Shown here in pieces: positions 33,798 through 41,499 of a stretch of 64,000 nucleotides of DNA (the stretch's first letter is position 1; each line of letters starts with the position of its first letter). This DNA comes from Paenibacillus sp. FSL H8-0079 (GTDB lineage: Bacteria; Bacillota; Bacilli; Paenibacillales; Paenibacillaceae), in NCBI RefSeq assembly GCF_037991315.1, contig NZ_CP150300.1:5022001-5086000 (forward strand), read 5' to 3'. The notes under the pieces are model-generated. The model was not told the DNA's origin and did not search any database. It saw nothing but the letters and a program-made list of their open reading frames with translations. The position numbers were made by a program, and so were the translations under genes.

Positions 33798-34910
33798 TTA
33801 GTTGGACTTGTAAAGTTCAATCTCCACCCCTGCCAAAATGAACGGAGCGACCGACTTCGGATCATTGATTCGAATGGACTCGGTCACATAATACTCGTAT
33901 GACCCATCACGATAGGGGCTCCCTCCGAGACCTGCTCCGCCGTTACACTGCGTCAGGGACAGCACACCTTCACGGTCCGTTTGTAACAAATGCTGCAGCA
34001 GACCCTGATACCCTTTTTCAGCAACTGCTTTGAACTTGCCACTTAGATATCCTTTACGTACACCCTTTGCCAAGGCATAGACAAACATCGAGGTACCGGA
34101 AGCCTCCAGATAATTCCGCTCACGTCCCGGCTGATCCAGCAGATGTGGCCATAGTCCAGTCTGTTGATCCTGCACATGTACAAGCGCATTCGCCACCCGT
34201 TCGAAGATGCCTACAATCTGTCCGCGCTGCGGATGATCTACCGGCAGGTGATCCAATGTGTCCACAACCGCCATCACATACCACCCCATCGCCCGACTCC
34301 AGACATGTGGAGACCATCCCGTCTCCCCCGAACTCCAGCGCTGCTCTTTGCTCTCATCCCAGGCATGGTACAAGAGACCGCTACGCGGATCACGTGTACG
34401 TTGCTCCACCAACAAGAGCTGCAGAGCCGCCTTGTCAAACCACTTCTCTTCACCCGTCACTGCACCATACTGGGTCAGATAAGGAGTAGCCATGTACAAT
34501 CCATCCAGCCACATCTGGAAAGGGTAAATCTTTTTGTGCCAGAACCCGCCCTCACTCGTATGTGGCTGTCCCTTGAGCTGCATCATAAGCAACTCCGCAG
34601 CTTTGCGGTACTTCTCTTCTCCCGTTTTCTCGTGCAAAAGGAACAGCGATTTCCCCTGATTGATCTGATCCAGATTATACTCCTCAACCGTATAGGAGCG
34701 AATCGAGCCATCTTCCTGCACGAAATGATCCATCAGCTCACGGATGTAGTCAAAATACTTTTGCTCCCCCGTGTACGTATACAGCTCCTCCAGCGCTTTC
34801 AGCAGACAGCCGTTCTCATAATGCCATTTGGGATACAGCTCATGATTGCGATAACTTTCCATGAACTGCTGTGCCATACGCACGGATGTGAATTGCAACG
34901 TTTCCTTCAT
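33798..34910 (-). CDS. Glycoside hydrolase family 105 (unsaturated rhamnogalacturonyl hydrolase, YteR/YesR-like)
   Basis: The 370-residue protein has the (alpha/alpha)6-barrel pattern of GH88/GH105 with the marks FQMWLDGLYMA, which holds the catalytic Asp, and VWSRAMGWYVMAVVDTLD. No signal peptide is present, so it acts in the cytosol. There it removes the unsaturated galacturonyl residue from imported rhamnogalacturonan fragments made by lyases. ATG 34910 follows GGAGG at seven bases. It lies in an operon with two permeases and solute-binding lipoproteins, matching the B. subtilis ytc/yte and yes loci. Confidence 0.92.
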   Translation of the reverse strand: MKETLQFTSVRMAQQFMESYRNHELYPKWHYENGCLLKALEELYTYTGEQKYFDYIRELMDHFVQEDGSIRSYTVEEYNLDQINQGKSLFLLHEKTGEEKYRKAAELLMMQLKGQPHTSEGGFWHKKIYPFQMWLDGLYMATPYLTQYGAVTGEEKWFDKAALQLLLVEQRTRDPRSGLLYHAWDESKEQRWSSGETGWSPHVWSRAMGWYVMAVVDTLDHLPVDHPQRGQIVGIFERVANALVHVQDQQTGLWPHLLDQPGRERNYLEASGTSMFVYALAKGVRKGYLSGKFKAVAEKGYQGLLQHLLQTDREGVLSLTQCNGGAGLGGSPYRDGSYEYYVTESIRINDPKSVAPFILAGVEIELYKSN

Positions 34911-34934
34911 GATCAAGCCTCCGCTTCCGGCTCT

Positions 34935-36437
34935 TTATTGAGCCTGTTTTTTATAATCTTCGGCATATTCCTCACGAATCTTGTTTCCACCCGCATTGCC
35001 CCAATTCTCGATTTCCTTTTCCCAGCCACTTTGATCGATCTTGCCCATAATATATTTGGTCTGTGCATCGGCGATCACCTGATCCAGGTCTGCCCCACGG
35101 TCACCATACGTTGGAGAATATAACGTCAGCGCAGGGTTTGGCACAGCGTGCTCTGCTAGTTCCTTGGCAAGTGCGGTACCTTTTTCACCCAGTTCGGTGT
35201 CCTTCAATTTCGGTACGTTATATCCTTCGACATAAGGAAGATTATCACGGTAAGGCTTCACTTCACGCTGGAATGCATCAAAGTCACTCATCTCCACCTG
35301 ATCTTCGCTCACTTTGGTATAATGTTTGTCTTCCATACCGCGCATCAACAGGGTTGCCATCTCAGGGTCCATCAGTTTATCCAAGAAGGAGAGCAGGTTT
35401 TTGAGTTCTTCTTCCGATTTCACCGTTGATTTAGGGAATGCCAGAATCCCGGAGTTACCCGTCTGTCCTGCAACACGATCTCCGTTCGCTCCAAGCAAAC
35501 CAGCGATGTCTACCACACCATCCGGATTGTTTTTGGACAAACGCTCTTGCTGACTTTTACCGTTCTGCGCAACACCAACACGAATACCAACAACACCGGA
35601 ATCATACTTTTTCTCCGCTTCCGTAGAGTCGAATACGGCAAAGTCCTGGTTCAGCAGTTTCTCATCGTACAAACGTTTCAGCAGATCCAGCACCTGCATA
35701 TATTCCGGTGTCATGAATTCCGGCGTGAAGCTGCCATCATCTTCGACCTTCCACTTGTTAGGTGCACCAAAACTTACGCCAAGGCGCGTTGTGAAGGAAT
35801 ATTGGTCCTCATTGTATTTTTTGAAAAGCATCAGTCCAAACGTATTATCCTGACCATCTCCATCCGGATCAGAGGTTGCCAGCGTCTTGATCGTTTCATA
35901 CCATTCATCCGGTGTGGCTGGCACCTTGAGATTCAGCTTCTCGAACCAGTCCTTGCGATAGATCACTGTAGCCCGCGCAATATCCGAGAATACAGGAACC
36001 CCGTAGATTTTGCCTTCTACCTTGATGTTGTCAAAAAAACGCTCATTCTGTGCCGACAGATTTTTGTAGTCTTTCAGCAAAGGGCCCACTTCCCAGAACA
36101 CGTCATTACGCATCGCGCTGGTCACCGTTGGGTTATATTGCACCTTCACAATTTTCGGCATATCACTTGAAGCGATCATCACGTTGATTTTGTCATTGTA
36201 GGCCGAAGCCGGAATCCACTGGATATCCAGTTTGGTATTGGTATACGCTTCAATCTTTTGCTGAACTTCATTGCCTTTGCTTGGCACATCACCCACCTGT
36301 GCAATGGCTATGGACACATTTTGTACGCCGCCCTCGGCAGCCTGACCCTCGTCTGATCCGCATCCTGCCAGCAAACCTGTCACCAGTGCCAGTGTGCTCA
36401 AGACAGCTACGGCTTTCTTTTTTGTTGCTTTCATCAC
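34935..36437 (-). CDS. ABC sugar transporter solute-binding lipoprotein (first copy)
   Basis: The 500-residue protein has a signal peptide with lipobox LLAGC (after MKATKKKAVAVLSTLALV). Its solute-binding domain contains VIYRKDWFEKLNLKVPAT and GNSGILAFPKSTVK. It serves as the receptor of the importer formed with the two permeases just upstream in the operon; the ATPase (usually the shared MsmX) is not encoded here. GGGAGG supports a GTG at 36437 or the ATG three bases on. It is about 25 bases from the GH105 gene, which fits co-transcription. The paralogue at 32107-33618 shares the whole length. Confidence 0.93.
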   Translation of the reverse strand: MMKATKKKAVAVLSTLALVTGLLAGCGSDEGQAAEGGVQNVSIAIAQVGDVPSKGNEVQQKIEAYTNTKLDIQWIPASAYNDKINVMIASSDMPKIVKVQYNPTVTSAMRNDVFWEVGPLLKDYKNLSAQNERFFDNIKVEGKIYGVPVFSDIARATVIYRKDWFEKLNLKVPATPDEWYETIKTLATSDPDGDGQDNTFGLMLFKKYNEDQYSFTTRLGVSFGAPNKWKVEDDGSFTPEFMTPEYMQVLDLLKRLYDEKLLNQDFAVFDSTEAEKKYDSGVVGIRVGVAQNGKSQQERLSKNNPDGVVDIAGLLGANGDRVAGQTGNSGILAFPKSTVKSEEELKNLLSFLDKLMDPEMATLLMRGMEDKHYTKVSEDQVEMSDFDAFQREVKPYRDNLPYVEGYNVPKLKDTELGEKGTALAKELAEHAVPNPALTLYSPTYGDRGADLDQVIADAQTKYIMGKIDQSGWEKEIENWGNAGGNKIREEYAEDYKKQAQ

Positions 36438-36496
36438 ATGAAAACCTCCCTTTTTTTATGCAGTCATAGTGAACTGACTTTGAACCATGTGCCGAC

Positions 36497-37369
36497 TCAA
36501 CCTTTCACCGAACCCAGCATCACTCCTTTTGCAAAGTGCTTTTGCAGGAATGGATATACCAGCATAATCGGGATCGTGGAGAATACGATAACGGCCATAC
36601 GAATCGTAAGCGGCTGAATCTCGGTCTCTTCGATACTCGTGTCTCCGATTCGGCTCTGTGCCAGAATGACTATCTCACGCAGCCAGACTTGGACAGGCCA
36701 CTTCTCACTATCGTTGATATAGATAACAGCGCTGAAGAAGCTGTTCCAGTGGGCCACCGCGTAAAAGAGTGAAAATGTCGCCATCGCTGGCATGGACAAC
36801 GGCAGTACAATCCGGAACAATACGCTGACATCGTTACATCCATCAATTTTGGCTGCATCCTCCAGTTCGTCGGGAATGGCCTGGAAAAAGTTTTTCAGTA
36901 CGATCAAGTTAAATGCACTAATAGCGGTAGGCAACATCAGCGACCACAACGTGTCCGTCAGGTGTAAGGATTTCACGACAAAGTATGTTGGAATCATTCC
37001 GCCACTGAAGAGCATCGTGAACAATACACCCAGCAAAATGGGCTGGCGTCCACGCAAATATCTTCTGGATAGCGGATACGCCATAAGTGACGTAAACAGC
37101 AGGTTAATGAAAGTACCGATCACCGTAATATAGACCGATACACCCAGACTGCGAATCAAGGTATCTGTAGAGAAAATGTAACGGTACGCGGCCAGAGAGA
37201 ACTCTTTTGGAAAAAGAATGAATCCTCCCTTAGCCACTTCATGCGGACTGGTAAACGAGACGGCCAAAATATACATGAACGGGATAACCGTCACGATTCC
37301 AATCAACAGCAGCAAGCCGTGATTCACAAAATCAAAGATCCGGTTGCCCCACGTTTTATCCTGTTGCAT
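36497..37369 (-). CDS. Carbohydrate ABC transporter permease (YtcP/LplC-like)
   Basis: The 290-residue protein has six membrane helices and the permease loop ELEDAAKIDGCNDVSVLF, where the EAA-type motif contacts the ATPase. It is the MalG-type inner-membrane subunit for oligosaccharide import, pairing with the permease at 37415-38368. ATG 37369 follows AGGAG; the GTG 12 bases upstream abuts that site. The operon order is permease, permease, lipoprotein, GH105. Confidence 0.93.
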   Translation of the reverse strand: MQQDKTWGNRIFDFVNHGLLLLIGIVTVIPFMYILAVSFTSPHEVAKGGFILFPKEFSLAAYRYIFSTDTLIRSLGVSVYITVIGTFINLLFTSLMAYPLSRRYLRGRQPILLGVLFTMLFSGGMIPTYFVVKSLHLTDTLWSLMLPTAISAFNLIVLKNFFQAIPDELEDAAKIDGCNDVSVLFRIVLPLSMPAMATFSLFYAVAHWNSFFSAVIYINDSEKWPVQVWLREIVILAQSRIGDTSIEETEIQPLTIRMAVIVFSTIPIMLVYPFLQKHFAKGVMLGSVKG

Positions 37370-37414
37370 CTTAATGTTCACTCCTGTCTGGTGAAGAACG
37401 TCTGCACCCGAGGG

Positions 37415-38368
37415 TTAGTAGACGCCTTCCTCCCCGAATTTTTTGGCCAGCGTATTGGCACCAAGGACAAGCGCCAGCCCGACAACCGATTTGAACAACC
37501 CGACAGCAGCACTATAACTGTACTGTGCCTGGGTAAGACCCTTCGTGTACACGTAGGTATCGAATACCTCGCCCACATCCCGGTTCGTCGGAGTCAGCAT
37601 CAGGAAGATCTGTTCAAAGCCTGTATCCAGGAAATTGCCCAGACGCAAAATGAGCAAAATGACGATCGTACTGCGGATGGCCGGCAACGTAATGTGCCAG
37701 GTTTGGCGCCAGCGATTGGCACCATCAATCCGTGCAGCTTCATAGAGCTGTGTATCCACACCGGAGAGCGCCGCCAGGAAGATAATTGTGCCCCAACCGA
37801 CTTCTTTCCAGATGGATTGTCCGACAATCATCGTTCGGAACCATCCGGGTTCAAGCAGGAACGCCACTTTTTGTCCAGTCAGGTTATAGAGCAGTTCATT
37901 AATGGCACCGCCCTCGGTTGTGAACAGCATGTAGAACACACCGACAACAACAACCCAGGAAACAAAGTGTGGAACATAGACGAGCGTTTGTACAAATCGT
38001 TTGAACCGTTCACGACGAACTTCATTCATCATGAGTGCCAGTACAATCGGCAGTGGGAAAAAGAACACAATGTTATAAATGGCAAGCAAAAACGTATTCC
38101 GAAATAATGTCCAGAACTGCGGTTCTCCGAAGAAGCGTTGGAAATGTTTGAACCCTACCCACTCACTTCCCAAGATGCCCTTGTAAGGCGTGTAATCCTG
38201 AAAAGCCATCGTGATGCCATACATGGGTATGTATTTGAAAATAACAAAGTAAAGCACACCCGGTATTAACATGATATACAGCCACCGGTTTTTGATAATG
38301 TCTCTCCACAGCAGGTTTTTGTCACTGCGGGTAGCGGGCCGTGTTCGAGCCGCCGTTTCGGCTTTCAT
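37415..38368 (-). CDS. Carbohydrate ABC transporter permease (YteP/LplB-like)
   Basis: The 317-residue protein has six membrane helices after a hydrophilic N-terminus. Its cytosolic loop is QLYEAARIDGANRWRQTW (EAA motif), and the LplB-family start IPGVLYFVIFKYIPMYGI is present. It is the MalF-type partner of the downstream permease. ATG 38368 follows GGGGAGGAA. As first gene of the importer operon it lies directly behind a cre-like site at 38388-38401. Confidence 0.94.
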   Translation of the reverse strand: MKAETAARTRPATRSDKNLLWRDIIKNRWLYIMLIPGVLYFVIFKYIPMYGITMAFQDYTPYKGILGSEWVGFKHFQRFFGEPQFWTLFRNTFLLAIYNIVFFFPLPIVLALMMNEVRRERFKRFVQTLVYVPHFVSWVVVVGVFYMLFTTEGGAINELLYNLTGQKVAFLLEPGWFRTMIVGQSIWKEVGWGTIIFLAALSGVDTQLYEAARIDGANRWRQTWHITLPAIRSTIVILLILRLGNFLDTGFEQIFLMLTPTNRDVGEVFDTYVYTKGLTQAQYSYSAAVGLFKSVVGLALVLGANTLAKKFGEEGVY

Positions 38369-38387
38369 ATTGTCTTCCTCCCCACAT

Positions 38388-38401
38388 TGGAAACGATTAC
38401 A
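38388..38401 (-). promoter_or_regulatory. cre-like site at the importer operon
   Basis: TGGAAACGATTACA fits the CcpA cre consensus with one mismatch (third base). It is 20 bases upstream of the first permease start codon, where binding would block transcription in the presence of good sugars. Confidence 0.6.
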
Positions 38402-38611
38402 AAATATCACTTCCTGAATTCATGTCTTCATTGTGGAGGATAAACGAATTACTGGCTATCGTCTCGTTTTAGCCTTTTGTTTCCCCTTATGCAGCAAGGG
38501 TTCAGCGCATTTTCATCACAGAATTTAAAGGAGCAATGAACTGCTTTCAACCTCCATGTTCCTGTCTTAACTTTATGGAGAAAAGCAGTCTTCTTCCTTC
38601 ATCCAGACATG

Positions 38612-38650
38612 AAAAAGCCTGCCTGCCATGGCGGGCAGAGCAGGCTTGTT
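38612..38650 (-). terminator. Terminator of the AraC/YesS-like regulator
   Basis: On the minus strand AAGCCTGC and GCAGGCTT form the base of the stem, with an inner CTGCCCGC/GGCAGG pairing, followed by TTTTTC. It begins at the stop codon. Confidence 0.8.
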
Positions 38651-40996
38651 TTATCGCTGCTGCTCCCGGTACTTGCCGGGGGTCGTTCCTGTGATTTTGC
38701 GAAATGTACGGATAAATGCGGTTGGATTAGTATAGTTTAATTTCTCAGCGATCTCCGATATTTTCAGATTTGTCGTCTGCAGCCAGGTCTTGGCTTTTTC
38801 CATACGATACTCTGCCAGATATTCCGTAAAATTAACTCCTGCTTCTTTTTTGAATACCCGACTTAGATAGACAGGGTGAAAATTAAGCTCAGCGGCGCAG
38901 GCTTCCAGCGACAATTCACGATCATAACGTTCCTCGATCAAGCGAATCATGCGCCTTGCAATGTTCATGTATTGGGATTCTTCCTGTTCTCGCCAGAAAC
39001 GGATAACGGGCAGGAACAACCGCTTGCGGAACCAATTGGTCATTTCGTCCAATGTGGACAACTTCAGCAAATGTGACATGGATGCTTTTTCTCCCAGTAC
39101 TTCGGCTACATCTCCGCCTTGCTCCTGCACAAGCTGATATACACGAGACAATAACTGAACCATAATGACGGGGTATTCACTGAAATGAAGCTTCTTGTCT
39201 GCAAGCAGCCCCAAATATTGCTTAAAGTAGGCATCCGTCTTCTCTTCATCTCCTTGCTTGAGCGCAGAAGCAAGCTGATCCTCAATCATGCGTAACTGGG
39301 TATACAACGCGGCCTCCATCTGACCACGTGGCTGAATATCCTCGTAATGCAAAATAATACGGCTGCCCAGACTCACCCGGCCTTGCAGAGCCTCGCGGCT
39401 CTCCTGAACCGCTCTTGGCGTATCACCAATACAAGTGTAAGAACGACTGATGCCGATACTTACGGGCAGATTCAGATAGGTCACGACACGTTCGCGAATC
39501 CAGTCTGCCTGGGTATGCATCCATTCCTTCAGCTTCACCTCATCCGTCAGTTCGGAGGCAAGTACGGTGACCTGAGCATCATCTAGCATGACGGGAGTGA
39601 ACCGAACTGCCGAAGGAAGAAGCTCACCTACCATATTGTTGACAGCAAACAGCAGCAGATCCCGATCCTGTTCCTCATATCGAGTCCCTTCCAACGTATC
39701 CATCTGGAGCATGAGCACACCAAGATTCGCCCACCCTGTCGGAAAATCGTACAATTCTCCCTGATATCTGAAATCCTCTTCGGAGATTTTGCCTGTCAAC
39801 AGTTTGGTCATAAAAAACTCCTGGAGGTGCACATGCTGCCCCTTCATCTGCTCACGCATCGTTTTCTCCGAACTGAACAACGTTGACAGCTGCTCCTCGA
39901 TATAGATAAATTCATCCTGACGCCGCCCAGACGGAGCAACTGGAGCATCCAGCCCTTTCGTAAACTGCAGCAATCTGGAGATCGGTGAGTACATCCGCCG
40001 ACTGCCGTATATGGCGACCAGTCCCGTTACACATAACATGACCAGCGTAGCGACACCGGTTACCAATGCAATTTTCTGCGACTGAGCCGTGATCTGTCCT
40101 AGAGATACGACGGACACATACAACCAGCCATTGAGCGGAGACTGTCTGTAGCTGACTGCTACTTGGTTACCTTCCACCTCCGCACTAAAGAAACCCTCTG
40201 GCTCCCCCGTCGTCTGGACGATCTCGTGGATTTCTTTATTTAAAGTGTCATATTTCGCCCCTTGCTGGGTATCATTCAAAAAATATTTCTGTTCCCGGTC
40301 CAGAACGTACAAGTCCCCGGAATTCGAATTGCGACTCAGAAATGTACTAAGCTCCGCGTCAGCAATATCGATGACCAGAAAGCCTTTGGGTTTCACATTC
40401 GTGGGTACCATCGGAATCTTGAATACCATACTGACCACATTATCGGATGAAATAAGGGTCGGCGCCTGTTCGGGTGTTAGTTCACCCATTCCAGCTGATA
40501 CGGGTACACTTTCTTTGGCTGAACTGGCGTTCTGTGTGACCCAGAACAGGCTGTTGGTATAGGTCAGATAGGAGCCAATCCGGTCTCGAATGCTGAAATC
40601 ATCCAATTTTCCAAAAGAACGCATCGACACGACCCAATCTTCATCCAGATTAACCAGATAGGCTTGGTCAATGTTCGTAACCGCTTGCAAGTTGTTAAAG
40701 CCGGAAGTCAGATCACGAATCTCCTGAAACTCGCTGCTGTCCAGTGGTTTCTTCATCGCTTGTAGTACCAAGGGCGAATTGACATACTGGATGGATGATA
40801 ATTGCAGGCTGCGCAGAACTTGTTCTACCCGCATTTGGGTCTGATGCAATATCTGAAGATTGCTCTCGCGCACCTTCTGCTCAATGTCACGTGATGCAAT
40901 CGTATACGAGACGGAACCAATAACAATGACCGGAAGGGCTCCGAGGATCAGGGTAAAGCAGAGCAAACGCAGTAAATACTTCGGCAAGAAGAGCAT
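38651..40996 (-). CDS. Membrane-spanning AraC-family regulator, YesS-like
   Basis: The 781-residue protein has a transmembrane helix at about 10-32, an extracellular sensor region to about 300, a second helix (about 303-325), and a cytosolic linker. It ends in an AraC-type double HTH (about 680-780: LSLEACAAELNFHPVYLSRVFKKEAG and KISEIAEKLNYTNPTAFIRTFRK). It has the layout of B. subtilis YesS, which senses pectin breakdown products outside and activates uptake and GH105 genes. It lies upstream of the importer operon in the same direction with its own terminator. The likely ligand is a sugar-bound or free oligosaccharide; this is inferred from context. Confidence 0.9.
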   Translation of the reverse strand: MLFLPKYLLRLLCFTLILGALPVIVIGSVSYTIASRDIEQKVRESNLQILHQTQMRVEQVLRSLQLSSIQYVNSPLVLQAMKKPLDSSEFQEIRDLTSGFNNLQAVTNIDQAYLVNLDEDWVVSMRSFGKLDDFSIRDRIGSYLTYTNSLFWVTQNASSAKESVPVSAGMGELTPEQAPTLISSDNVVSMVFKIPMVPTNVKPKGFLVIDIADAELSTFLSRNSNSGDLYVLDREQKYFLNDTQQGAKYDTLNKEIHEIVQTTGEPEGFFSAEVEGNQVAVSYRQSPLNGWLYVSVVSLGQITAQSQKIALVTGVATLVMLCVTGLVAIYGSRRMYSPISRLLQFTKGLDAPVAPSGRRQDEFIYIEEQLSTLFSSEKTMREQMKGQHVHLQEFFMTKLLTGKISEEDFRYQGELYDFPTGWANLGVLMLQMDTLEGTRYEEQDRDLLLFAVNNMVGELLPSAVRFTPVMLDDAQVTVLASELTDEVKLKEWMHTQADWIRERVVTYLNLPVSIGISRSYTCIGDTPRAVQESREALQGRVSLGSRIILHYEDIQPRGQMEAALYTQLRMIEDQLASALKQGDEEKTDAYFKQYLGLLADKKLHFSEYPVIMVQLLSRVYQLVQEQGGDVAEVLGEKASMSHLLKLSTLDEMTNWFRKRLFLPVIRFWREQEESQYMNIARRMIRLIEERYDRELSLEACAAELNFHPVYLSRVFKKEAGVNFTEYLAEYRMEKAKTWLQTTNLKISEIAEKLNYTNPTAFIRTFRKITGTTPGKYREQQR

Positions 40997-41092
40997 CCTC
41001 CTTCTTATAAAATCGCTTTCATTGGATTATTTTACTATTGTTATTTTAAAACCCATTCTTATTCAAGTCCACTTATTTATTCTAAAGGTTGA

Positions 41093-41125
41093 CTTCAAAC
41101 CAATTTCCAGTTTATATTGGTTGCA
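41093..41125 (+). promoter_or_regulatory. Sigma-A promoter of the MutS2-like gene's leader
   Basis: TTGACT (starting near 41089) is followed after 18 bases by TATATT near 41113. Transcription would start at about 41125, so the leader before the gene is about 375 nt. Confidence 0.6.
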
Positions 41126-41153
41126 TATTCCTCAATCAAAGGAGAGATTTTTA

Positions 41154-41177
41154 ATGTCGGTGAATGTTCTTAACTAA
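41154..41177 (+). CDS. Seven-codon leader peptide (MSVNVLN)
   Basis: ATG 41154 is preceded by AAAGGAGAG at about seven bases and opens a frame of seven sense codons ending in TAA at 41175-41177. The ribosome binding site equals that of the main gene (AAGGAGAG). The last four codons, GTTCTTAACTAA (41166-41177), are perfectly complementary to TTAGTTAAGAAC (41266-41277). Two intrinsic terminators follow before the main gene. This is the layout of ribosome-stalling attenuators that induce antibiotic-resistance genes. Confidence 0.7.
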   Translation: MSVNVLN

Positions 41178-41277
41178 CCAAGTTTCATATTCAGGAGTTT
41201 GGCCTTTCATTGCGCTTGTGCCCTTATGGCATACGTGTATTTCATGATGCGCCAGATCCCTGTACTTAGTTAAGAAC
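41166..41277 (+). promoter_or_regulatory. Long-range stem between leader codons and downstream RNA
   Basis: The two 12-base arms, 41166-41177 and 41266-41277, pair without mismatch and enclose about 88 bases. A ribosome sitting on the leader peptide would cover the first arm and free the second. The bases just after the second arm (CAGCGGA) are near-complementary to the 5' arm of the first terminator (TCCGCGCTG). Confidence 0.7.
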
Positions 41278-41325
41278 AGCGGATATCATAAATCGCCTCC
41301 GGGATTGTCATTGTCCGGGTCTATT

Positions 41326-41354
41326 TCCGCGCTGAGTTCAGCGCGGATTTTTTA
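41326..41354 (+). terminator. First leader terminator of the MutS2-like gene
   Basis: TCCGCGCTGA pairs perfectly with TCAGCGCGGA across a two-base loop, followed by TTTTTT. Flanking GGTCTAT and ATAGACC could extend the fold beyond the T-run. Confidence 0.88.
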
Positions 41355-41392
41355 ATATAGACCTGTAGTGGACTCTGCTTTCCCATACGTTT

Positions 41393-41431
41393 AGGGCGGA
41401 GAATGACGTTTGTTCATTCTCCGCCCTTTTT
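41393..41431 (+). terminator. Second leader terminator of the MutS2-like gene
   Basis: AGGGCGGAGAATGA (41393-41406) pairs perfectly with TCATTCTCCGCCCT (41414-41427), followed by TTTT. It lies 70 bases before the start codon. Confidence 0.9.
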
Positions 41432-41499
41432 GCGTTTTCCAGGAATATGTTTTAGCACATCAACTGAAATGCCAATTCGAATCCAAGGAGAGATTACGC

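Noticed and set aside
34164..35123. Long plus-strand frame opposite the GH105 and lipoprotein genes
   Set aside because: It is antisense to two well-supported genes and has no ribosome binding site.
37241..38107. Long plus-strand frame opposite the permease genes
   Set aside because: It is antisense to both permeases and of unlikely composition.
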